A stretch of DNA of 15,377 nt from JBFMDN01 sp040753915 (GTDB taxonomy: Bacteria; Desulfobacterota; Desulfomonilia; Desulfomonilales; Desulfomonilaceae), in the NCBI GenBank assembly GCA_040753915.1, contig JBFMDN010000097.1, positions 1-15,377 of the forward strand, read 5' to 3'. Positions 1-6,239 of this stretch are shown piece after piece (positions within the stretch are counted from its first letter, which is position 1; the number at the start of each line of letters is the position of its first letter). A model generated the notes under the pieces. The model ran no database searches and was not told where the DNA came from. It saw only the letters and a list, made by a program, of their open reading frames with translations. Both the position numbers and the translations under genes were made by a program.

Positions 1-67
1 CGTAATCTGCCACGACGTAGGGGCACCCCTTGTGGGTGCCCAGGGCGGGCACAAGGCCCGCCCCTAC
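1..67. repeat. GTAG...CTAC palindromic repeat (REP-like, two-hairpin)
   Basis: The segment folds into a Y shape. GTAG (17-20) pairs with CTAC (64-67). Inside are two perfect 8-bp stems: GGGCACCC/GGGTGCCC (21-28 with 34-41, loop CTTGT) and GGGCGGGC/GCCCGCCC (43-50 with 56-63, loop ACAAG). Bases 1-16 match the flank of the copy at 15081, so the window begins inside a longer repeat. A GTAG foot next to a hairpin is the known signature of REP elements handled by RAYT (TnpA-REP) transposases; no such transposase is in this window. Confidence 0.7.
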
Positions 68-120
68 AGTGCCAACGATGCGCTCACCACGTACCCCGCG
101 GTGCAGATACAGTACCGTAT

Positions 121-516
121 TTGTGCCATAGAACATTGAGGAGAGACAACGCGCAACCTCAAGCAAGAACGATTCCACGTCCACCTGAGCTGAGACGTGA
201 GCAGCGGTCCGGCCCCGAATTCAGAGTCAGACAACAGCAGCCACGAGCGTTGCAGAGACCGCGGCAACAGCCTCGAGCGCTACAGACGCCTCGACAACAG
301 TCGCGCACTCTACAGACGCCTCGACAGCAACCGCGCACTCAGCGCATCGCGCCCCAACGATCTCCGCTACAGGCGTTTTCAGTGCCGCGAACGCAACAGC
401 GGATAAATGTTCGGCAGCCCCGCGTGGGTGCTCCGCAGGTTCGAGCTTTTTCTCAGCATCGCGGAGGAGGAGCTGCATTTCGAGGGGGTCGTGGTCCTTC
501 TCGGGCCATGCGCTAA
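121..516 (+). CDS. Gln/Arg/Pro-rich low-complexity protein, probably the 3' part of a truncated gene
   Basis: I do not recognise a catalytic domain. The protein is Gln/Arg/Pro-rich with three and a half copies of a 10-residue unit (QQPRALQTPR-like, residues 39 to about 73, bases 235 to about 339) and a Gly/Arg-rich tail (RGGGAAFRGGRG, residues 114-125). The repeat units differ mostly at third codon positions (cag/caa, cca/cct, ttg/cta), which suggests real coding history. The start is doubtful: TTG at 121 has no Shine-Dalgarno sequence, and the frame stays open upstream through the palindromic repeat to base 1. Such tails occur at the C-terminus of secreted basic proteins (for example DUF3300-like ones), so this may be a gene end cut off from its N-terminal domain by the repeat. 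It could also be a pseudogene. Confidence 0.35.
   Translation: MCHRTLRRDNAQPQARTIPRPPELRREQRSGPEFRVRQQQPRALQRPRQQPRALQTPRQQSRTLQTPRQQPRTQRIAPQRSPLQAFSVPRTQQRINVRQPRVGAPQVRAFSQHRGGGAAFRGGRGPSRAMR
235..339 (+). repeat. 30-bp in-frame tandem repeat, about 3.5 units
   Basis: Units begin at 235, 265, 295 and 325 (the last partial). Each encodes QQPRALQRPR, QQPRALQTPR, QQSRTLQTPR and QQPRTQ. The period is a multiple of three and the differences are largely synonymous, so copy-number changes would keep the frame. Confidence 0.75.
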
Positions 517-846
517 TTTAGTAACTTACTGCAGCATTTCATAAATTCGGTCGCGGATTCCGAACCGCCCCCCTCTGGTCCCCCCGTTAACGGGTGGAAG
601 GACACCCTCCCCGTTAACGGGGAGGGTTGGGGTGGGGTCTCCTGATTTGGCGCCGAACTTACGAAAGGCAGTACTTCGACGTAATTCAACAACAATCTTA
701 GGGGACCGGCAAGAGCCGGCCTCTACCTTTGGGCCTGACTGGTGGGGAAGACCGTTGCATGTGTTATTGAGGTCTTGCAACCACATGTAGACGTGCTGCA
801 GCACGATCGCGAAGACGTTCGGTATTCACCTGTGGAAGCAACCTGA
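517..846. repeat. Gene-free spacer with dispersed-repeat pieces and palindromes
   Basis: No convincing gene is seen. Contents: a degenerate copy (536-562) of the ATTTCATAA...TATTC end-repeat also found at 2795, 3134 and 15063; a GTTAAC-centred palindrome CCCGTTAACGGG (583-594); a larger perfect 22-bp palindrome centred on GTTAAC (605-626, CCCTCCCC/GGGGAGGG arms); and a stem CCGGC/GCCGG (706-710 with 715-719, loop AAGA). Short open frames here run through these palindromes and are not believable genes. Confidence 0.6.
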
Positions 847-877
847 TTGACGTACCGGCAGCGGATACATATATAAA
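847..877 (+). promoter_or_regulatory. Candidate sigma-70 promoter for the ClpX-like gene
   Basis: A TTGACG box (847-852, 5 of 6 to consensus) is followed after 17 nt by TATATA (870-875), or after 19 nt by TATAAA (872-877), in a locally AT-rich stretch. Transcription would start near 884, leaving a leader of about 45 nt before the ATG at 928. Seen by eye only. Confidence 0.5.
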
Positions 878-927
878 ATCCAAAGACCGGATTTGAGGAA
901 CACGGATGTTTCAAGAAGGCGGAAGCT

Positions 928-2751
928 ATGCGTAGAGAAGAAAGCCTCGAGAGAGAAATGAATAAAGAACAAGCAATCACCGGCGCGAATATCCCGGATC
1001 CGAAGGAAATCGAAAAAGAAATCAACGAATTCCTTGCGAATAAGTACGGGAATCGCATACGTGTCATGGGTACTCAGATAGGGCCATGGCCCGGGGCGGA
1101 AGAGTCGGGAACGGACCGACCGGTCAAAGAGGACACCTCAACCGGCGGCATCCGCTTTGACATGAAGCCTCAGGAGTTGCATGAGTACTTGGACCGGTTC
1201 GTCATTCGCCAGGATGCTGCAAAGGAGATACTGGCGACCAAGATATGCACGCACTTTAACAGGATAAGGCATTTCCAGGAAAAGGGAGATGCCGAGGAAG
1301 GTCTTGGAATCGGACGGATCAAGAGCAACATCATCCTGATCGGCTCCACAGGCGTGGGAAAGACCTATCTCATCAAATTGATCGCGCAGAAAATCGGCGT
1401 CCCCTTCGTTAAAGGTGACGCAACCAAGTTCAGCGAGACAGGATATGTCGGTGGGGACGTGGAAGATCTGGTGAGAGATCTTGTCCAGGAAGCCGACGGA
1501 GATATTGAGAAAGCTCGATTCGGCATAATTTACATCGATGAGATTGATAAGATCGCTTCCTCTCAAAACATTATCGGGCTGGACGTGTCGCGAACAGGAG
1601 TGCAAAGAAACCTGCTCAAGCCGATGGAGGAAACGGAAGTCGACCTGAAAGTGGCCCATGATCCCGTATCATTGATGGAAGCTGCTGCCCACTTTCAGAA
1701 GACCGGCAAACGCCTCAAACGAACGATAAATACTCGGGACATCTTGTTTATCGTGTCAGGTGCGTTCAACGGGCTTGACGAAATCATATCCAGGCGGCTT
1801 TCCAAGAAAGGACTTGGGTTCGGGGCCGAGCTCAAGGACCGAGAAAAGCAGGTGGAGCTCCTGAAAGCGGTGAAGGCCGAGGACCTCATGCAATACGGCT
1901 TCGAGTCTGAGTTCGTGGGGCGACTTCCCGTTACCGCGGTGTTGGAAGACCTGGACGAGGATGACCTGTTCAAAATCCTCAAGAACAGGTACTCGTCGGT
2001 CGTAACCGCCAAGAAGCAGGATTTCAAATCTTACGGTATTGATATCCGTTTTACGGATGATGCCCTGCGCGCTATAGCAAAGCTTGCGCACCAGGAGAGA
2101 ACAGGCGCGCGCTCACTAATCAGCGTCATTGAAAAGGTGCTTGTAGGGTTCGAGCGAGTGCTGCCGTCAACTGACATTACTCGGTTCACCGTCACTGAGG
2201 AGCTTGTAAACGATCCCAAGCGAGTTCTGGACGAGATTCTCCAGGACGAAAACCATCCGTCTGTTACCGACCTCTTCGATCAGGTGGACGCCGCGGAGCG
2301 AGCAGATCTTCTTGAGGATCTTCAGAACCGGAGTAAAGAGCTTGAGAAGAACTTCGGGAAGGCCCTGTTCGGCGAAGACCTCCAGGTGGTGGTCGATGCC
2401 GCTGTCAATCAAGGACTGATGCCGGAAACGATGTACAAGCGGTACATCAAGGTGGAGAGCGAAATTCATTCATTTGAATCGGAATTCGAGACCCTCTACG
2501 GCCTCAGGATTCGGTTCGCTCCGGATGCCCTTCGAGAGCTCGCTAGACTGGTGCTCAATGGTTCCGAACAGGCACTGACCGTGTGCCGAAAGATCTTCCA
2601 GAATTACCACCACGGCCTCAAGCTTGTGATGGAGAGATCTGGAACGCATGAGTTTACCATATCGAAGGAGGCGGTGCGAAACCCCGAGGTTTACCTCAAT
2701 GAGATGATCCAGAAGACGTACCGCCAGAACGAGTTCCAGACGTCCACGTAG
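928..2751 (+). CDS. ClpX-like AAA+ unfoldase with duplicated C-terminal small domain
   Basis: A 607-residue ATPase of the ClpX/HslU branch of AAA+ proteins, expected to unfold proteins, possibly for a partner peptidase. Visible motifs: ClpX-type entry helix (about 80-114), Walker A GSTGVGKT (139-146), pore loop GYVG (172-175), Walker B IIYIDE (200-205), sensor-1 region FIVSGAFNGL (274-283), LGFGA (296-300) at the place of the ClpP-binding IGF loop, EFVGRLP (328-334), and sensor 2 GAR (393-395). Differences from ClpX (about 420 aa): no Cys4 zinc-binding N-domain, and about 170 extra C-terminal residues. Within these, residues 524-593 (YGLRIRF.PDALRELA ... FTI...V.NP..YLNEMI) repeat the small domain at 369-437 (YGIDIRF.DDALRAIA ... 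FTV...V.DP..VLDEIL), without the sensor-2 Arg. A charged helical linker (about 450-480) joins them. ATG 928 follows AAGAAGGCGGAA; ATG 958 after GAGAGAG is the alternative start. No clpP is nearby. Confidence 0.9.
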   Translation: MRREESLEREMNKEQAITGANIPDPKEIEKEINEFLANKYGNRIRVMGTQIGPWPGAEESGTDRPVKEDTSTGGIRFDMKPQELHEYLDRFVIRQDAAKEILATKICTHFNRIRHFQEKGDAEEGLGIGRIKSNIILIGSTGVGKTYLIKLIAQKIGVPFVKGDATKFSETGYVGGDVEDLVRDLVQEADGDIEKARFGIIYIDEIDKIASSQNIIGLDVSRTGVQRNLLKPMEETEVDLKVAHDPVSLMEAAAHFQKTGKRLKRTINTRDILFIVSGAFNGLDEIISRRLSKKGLGFGAELKDREKQVELLKAVKAEDLMQYGFESEFVGRLPVTAVLEDLDEDDLFKILKNRYSSVVTAKKQDFKSYGIDIRFTDDALRAIAKLAHQERTGARSLISVIEKVLVGFERVLPSTDITRFTVTEELVNDPKRVLDEILQDENHPSVTDLFDQVDAAERADLLEDLQNRSKELEKNFGKALFGEDLQVVVDAAVNQGLMPETMYKRYIKVESEIHSFESEFETLYGLRIRFAPDALRELARLVLNGSEQALTVCRKIFQNYHHGLKLVMERSGTHEFTISKEAVRNPEVYLNEMIQKTYRQNEFQTST

Positions 2752-2794
2752 GGAAGCATGTCGGAACTGGTGTCAGCCCACTGCTAAGTAGAGG

Positions 2795-3160
2795 ATTTCA
2801 TAATTACGGTCACGTATTCTGCCTCGACTCAGTTGGAGGTTTGCGCTCTGAAGGAGCGCACCTTCAGTAGCCACAGGTTTCAACCCGTGGTTCGGCACGG
2901 CACAACCACCAACCGACCCCAAAAGGGTCGACCAAGAGGATACTCATAGCCAGGTATAGGAACCGATCATGAATGAGCCTTGGCTCGCCTGCACTTACAT
3001 GGTGGACCCCGTCAGGGTCCCCCCTTGTCGGTTTTTTCCTTCCGTGGGTTGAAGCCCACGGCTACTCACGGTATGCCCCTTCGGGGCATGAAGCAATCAA
3101 TGATCACCAGCATTCCTCTTCTCAATAACCCTGAGATACGTAACCGTACTTATGAAATCG
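2795..3160. repeat. Symmetric inverted-repeat array (BIME/MITE-like) between convergent genes
   Basis: The outer arms, 2795-2823 and the complement of 3134-3160, match at most positions (shared parts GATTTCATAA, TACGGT, ACGTAT). Inside is a two-sided mirror of hairpins. Left: GCGCTC/GAGCGC (2843-2859), GTAG plus CCACAGGTT/AACCCGTGG (about 2867-2890), CGACCC/GGGTCG (2914-2930). Right: GGACCC/GGGTCC (3004-3020), CCGTGGGTT/GCCCACGG plus CTAC (about 3040-3064), ATGCCCC/GGGGCAT (3073-3089). Read on the minus strand, the right half repeats the order and much of the sequence of the left half, including ACC..AGTAGCC, TTCAACCC and AACCGAC. It fills the gap between the ClpX-like gene and cbiJ and may also act as a two-way terminator. 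A 62-codon open frame at 2980-3168 crosses the hairpins and is not a gene. Confidence 0.8.
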
Positions 3161-3186
3161 TGTACTAAGAATACGCGATCGAAAAT

Positions 3187-4026
3187 TCACGTGGACTCGA
3201 GACGATGGGGATCGTCTCCTGGACCTGCAGAGGCAGAGCTCCGGGGATCGGTTCCCTTCTTTTTTCCCGCAAGCTGCTTCTTCACGTGCTCGACCAGTTG
3301 ACTTATGCTCTCAAATTCCGTGTCCCCCACGCCGCTCGGGCGGGCGACAACCACCACCGCGCAGCCGGTCTGGCGAGCCGCTTCGATCTTGGCCGGCACG
3401 CCGCCGGCTTCACCACTGTCCTTTGTGACCAGACATCCAATCCGGTGCTGCTTGATGACGGCGAGATTGTCTTCAACAGAGAATGGGCCACGGCCGGCTA
3501 TGATGCGCTCTCGAGGGATTCCTGCTCGAACTGCAGCTTCCAGGGATTCCTCATGATCCAGCACTCTAGCTATCAGCGGAACCCGGGCTTTGGCGGCCTC
3601 CGCGGCATAGGGAGCAAGATTCCTGGACCCAACGGTGAGAAGGACCGGCTTTCCGAAAGAAGTCGCTCGCATCGCAGCGTCCGCGTGGTTGAGGGCCACG
3701 TGCACCACTTCATCGGATCCTATTACGGCAGGTCTCACCCAGCTTACGTACGGGAGCGACAGGCGTGCGGCGACTAGCTTCGCGTTCTTCCTCACACTCG
3801 AAGCATAGGGGTGGGATCCGTCAACAATGAGCTCGATTCCGTGTTCTACTGCGACTTTCTCAAGCCCCTCTCTGTCGAGTTCTCCACTACGACGGAAGAT
3901 ATTGGGGTGGGACCCCACGTCAAGAGGAACTCTTGTGGCAGTGGAAACGAGCACCGTGAACCCAGCCGCTGCCAAAGCGGTTGCAAGGGGTGCGGTTTCA
4001 CTCGTGCCGCCCACCAGAAGAATCAT
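3187..4026 (-). CDS. cbiJ: Cobalt-precorrin-6A reductase CbiJ/CobK
   Basis: Reduces the macrocycle of cobalt-precorrin-6A to 6B with NAD(P)H in anaerobic cobalamin synthesis, in the cytoplasm. It has 279 residues, near the family norm of about 250 plus a tail. Family signatures: N-terminal nucleotide-binding LLVGGTSE (3-10), DGSHPYAS (about 69-76), LLTVGSRNL, GRGPFS, and TKDSGEAGG..AKIEAA near the C-terminus. The last 27 residues are basic, then Ser/Gly/Pro-rich, and look like a non-conserved extension. The ATG at 4026 overlaps the cbiH stop as ATGA, with GAGGG about 9 nt upstream, so it is translationally coupled. It is the last gene of the minus-strand run; the inverted-repeat array lies just beyond. 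CobK (aerobic) and CbiJ (anaerobic) belong to one family; cbiD and cbiG nearby argue for CbiJ. Confidence 0.93.
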   Translation of the reverse strand: MILLVGGTSETAPLATALAAAGFTVLVSTATRVPLDVGSHPNIFRRSGELDREGLEKVAVEHGIELIVDGSHPYASSVRKNAKLVAARLSLPYVSWVRPAVIGSDEVVHVALNHADAAMRATSFGKPVLLTVGSRNLAPYAAEAAKARVPLIARVLDHEESLEAAVRAGIPRERIIAGRGPFSVEDNLAVIKQHRIGCLVTKDSGEAGGVPAKIEAARQTGCAVVVVARPSGVGDTEFESISQLVEHVKKQLAGKKKGTDPRSSASAGPGDDPHRLEST

Positions 4027-4832
4027 ACGCCATACCCTCTGGGAGTGACGAATGCTTCGCCCACGATTCGCGAGGTGCTGTTCCCTATGACCACGATGCT
4101 ACGCATGTTTATGTCCAGGTGAAGGAAATTGTCCAGCGTAGCCACTTGGATCTTCTCTCCTTCAGTTCCAACCGCTGTACCGATTCCGACCGGGGTTTTG
4201 CCTTCTCGATGCTTGAGAAAGATGGCTGCAGTCTCTTCCAGTTGGGTCGTGCGCCTCTTGCTCCGGGGATTGTACAGGGCTACGACGAGGTCCGCTGCAG
4301 CCACTGCTTCGAGCCGCTGCCGAATCGTCTCCCACGGGACAAGCAAATCGCTGAGACTGATGCACGCAAAATCGAGCATGAGCGGGGCTCCCAGTCTTGC
4401 GGCAATCGCGCTTGCCGCGGTGACTCCTGGAACAATCTCGATGGCAACCGGCACATCCTCGCTGTTTGCCATTTCCAGGGCCAACCCGGCCATTCCATAG
4501 ATGCCGGGGTCTCCCGAGGAGATCAGGGCTACGGTCAGGCCTTCTTGGGCCCGTTCTAGTGCCGCGCGGCACCGCTCCCGTTCCTTTGTCATACCCGACG
4601 AGATCAGAGTCTTTCCTGCTGTAAGGTCTTCAACGAGATCGAGATACTTGGCATACCCCACCACCACATCGCTTGCTGCGATGGCCTCCTCCGCTCGGTG
4701 GGTCCTGTCGAGACGGCCGCCGGGGCCTATTCCCACGACAAAGAGTTTTCCTCTGCCACGGCCACGGTCACTCCGTTGCAAATTCTTCGTGGAATTAATA
4801 ATTTTGTCCTCCTTCCTGCCAAAAGCGCGCAC
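4023..4832 (-). CDS. cbiH: Cobalt-precorrin-3B C17-methyltransferase CbiH/CobJ
   Basis: SAM-dependent methyltransferase that adds the C17 methyl group and contracts the ring to give cobalt-precorrin-4. Motifs of the tetrapyrrole methylase fold: VVGIGPGG (32-39), ISSGDPGIYGM (104-114), VPGVTAAS (134-141), FACISLSDLLVPW (155-167), LYNPRSKRR (186-194). The start is uncertain. GTG 4832 has no Shine-Dalgarno sequence and would overlap cbiG by 106 nt. A perfect AGGAAGGAGG (4808-4817) lies inside the frame, 5 nt before ATT 4802. TTG 4781 is another option. The conserved fold begins at residue 29, so all are possible. The real overlap with the end of cbiG is supported by conserved C-terminal CbiG sequence in the shared stretch. 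Its stop overlaps the cbiJ start. Confidence 0.92.
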   Translation of the reverse strand: MRAFGRKEDKIINSTKNLQRSDRGRGRGKLFVVGIGPGGRLDRTHRAEEAIAASDVVVGYAKYLDLVEDLTAGKTLISSGMTKERERCRAALERAQEGLTVALISSGDPGIYGMAGLALEMANSEDVPVAIEIVPGVTAASAIAARLGAPLMLDFACISLSDLLVPWETIRQRLEAVAAADLVVALYNPRSKRRTTQLEETAAIFLKHREGKTPVGIGTAVGTEGEKIQVATLDNFLHLDINMRSIVVIGNSTSRIVGEAFVTPRGYGV

Positions 4833-5509
4833 GGTTCAGCTACCGCAGGCAAGTTGACTTGTTCCTCGACGAACTGTGAAGACTGAAAAGTCCGCGGGGA
4901 TTCGCGGATTTCGTTGGATCCCAAGAAGCGCAGAGGGATCCCGAGAATCCGCGCGGCATCGAGCAATCCTTGCTCATTCCGTTTGAGGTCCACCGAACAG
5001 AGTAATCGTACCTGCGCGACGTCCAGGTCTGCATCCGAGAGAGTGGACGTGACAGCATCCACGATCTTTCGCGCGTCTACACCTCTGCGACAGCCGATTC
5101 CGACGATGAAGCGCTTGACCGCTTCGGTGGTGGTTGTGATCACCGGCTCAGCTCCGAGACAATTGCCAACAGCAACGGCCAAATCGTTGGCCCCTCCTTC
5201 ATGGCCGCTCAAGAGGCTGACAGCCCACCTGCCACCCGCATCGACGACCACCACAGCGGGATCTGTCGTCTTGTGGCGCACGTGAGGAGCCACTGCCCTT
5301 ACCGCAACCCCACAGGGAGCGATGTACACGAGCCCAGTGACCTGGTGAAACATTTGGGCGGTGAGATCGCTGATGCTCGAGAACAAGGTTGCCTCCTGAG
5401 GAGCCGCAACGCTCTGATGGACGTAAACCGCAACTTCGGGCAGGCTCTGCGCGAGGAATTTCGCTAACCTCACCCCCTGCTCCGAAAGCGTCATTACTGC
5501 TATAGTCAT
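4727..5509 (-). CDS. cbiG: Cobalt-precorrin-5A hydrolase CbiG, short form
   Basis: Opens the ring-A lactone of cobalt-precorrin-5A, releasing the two-carbon unit as acetaldehyde; a marker of the anaerobic route. Seen: CbiG N-domain with GLVYIAPCGVAVRAVAPH (59-76), VVVVDAGGRWAVSLLSGH (86-103) and GGAN (105-108), PVITTTTEA (122-130); then directly the CbiG C-domain FIVGIGCRRGVDA (134-146), SVDLKRNEQGL (172-182), VAEPCALLA (223-231) and the terminal strand VTVAVAEE. Typical CbiG has about 350 residues with a middle domain of roughly 90 residues between these parts; this one has 260 and the middle domain is absent. ATG 5509 has only a weak AGGAC upstream. It lies 85 bp after cbiE and overlaps cbiH. 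Confidence 0.92.
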   Translation of the reverse strand: MTIAVMTLSEQGVRLAKFLAQSLPEVAVYVHQSVAAPQEATLFSSISDLTAQMFHQVTGLVYIAPCGVAVRAVAPHVRHKTTDPAVVVVDAGGRWAVSLLSGHEGGANDLAVAVGNCLGAEPVITTTTEAVKRFIVGIGCRRGVDARKIVDAVTSTLSDADLDVAQVRLLCSVDLKRNEQGLLDAARILGIPLRFLGSNEIRESPRTFQSSQFVEEQVNLPAVAEPCALLAGRRTKLLIPRRICNGVTVAVAEENSLSWE

Positions 5510-5594
5510 TGGTTCTGGCCCGTCCTAAATTCGTGACAGAACGCCGGATCGTACAACGCGGACAACGGCATGTCCAGGGAAAGAGCCGGCCCTG

Positions 5595-6239
5595 TCACGA
5601 GATCAGCCCCTGTCGGATTATGACAACGATGGATCGAGAGGATGCTTGAACGCTTTCGATCTCGTGCGCGTCCACTTCGCGAACGCGCTCGTCCTCGAGT
5701 GTCAGGTTCTCCAGGACAAAGACCCGCCGGCCTACACCTCCTTCCGGCAGAAGATGACGAGCTATCCAAGCGAAGGAGCCCGGCCTCCCGCAGAAGACAG
5801 CAATCTTCTCGGCTTGGACCAGGGATGGGTCTCCGGCAGGATCCTCTTTGTGAGCGCTCAAGATCTTCGCGTTCGCCCAATCGAGCCCGATTCGCGCGAA
5901 TGCCACTTGCACGGAGCTCACTCCTGGGATCACCGTGCACCGATCACGTCCGAAGCGCTCGACAACAAGTCTGCTCAAGCTGAAGAGCCCGGGATCTCCC
6001 GTCACGAGCACCGCGACTGGCCGGCAGTCCGCAATCTCGTCGAGCCGGTCAAGGGTCGATGCTACACGGGGACCTAATTCGATTTTCTCGCCAGGGTGCT
6101 CAGCGAACAAATCCAGCAGCCTTCGCGTCCCAACAAGGACTTCTGCTGCCGCCACGGCAGCTCTGGCTGCAGGGGTCACATAATCGGCTGAGCCGGGCCC
6201 GCACCCAACTATGCTGATGGAGCATTTGCCCGCTGCCAT
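5595..6239 (-). CDS. cbiE: Cobalt-precorrin-7 C5-methyltransferase CbiE
   Basis: SAM-dependent methyltransferase of the CobL N-domain/CbiE group, which methylates C5. Motifs: ISIVGCGPGSADYVTP (8-23), LVTGDPGLFSL (78-88), VIPGVSSVQ (103-111), ARIGLDWANAKILSAH (115-130) and VLENL (175-179). At 214 residues it is the stand-alone CbiE size; there is no fused CbiT (C15 methyltransferase/decarboxylase) domain and no cbiT follows it. The ATG at 6239 overlaps the cbiD end by 31 nt, with AGGAG (6250-6254) 10 nt upstream. Reading follows cbiD and precedes cbiG. Confidence 0.92.
   Translation of the reverse strand: MAAGKCSISIVGCGPGSADYVTPAARAAVAAAEVLVGTRRLLDLFAEHPGEKIELGPRVASTLDRLDEIADCRPVAVLVTGDPGLFSLSRLVVERFGRDRCTVIPGVSSVQVAFARIGLDWANAKILSAHKEDPAGDPSLVQAEKIAVFCGRPGSFAWIARHLLPEGGVGRRVFVLENLTLEDERVREVDAHEIESVQASSRSIVVIIRQGLIS

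Noticed and set aside
235..339. CRISPR-like array
   Set aside because: The 30-bp units are contiguous with no spacers and are in frame with a coding sequence.
2980..3168. 62-codon plus-strand frame in the repeat array
   Set aside because: It crosses several hairpins of the inverted-repeat element and has no protein features.
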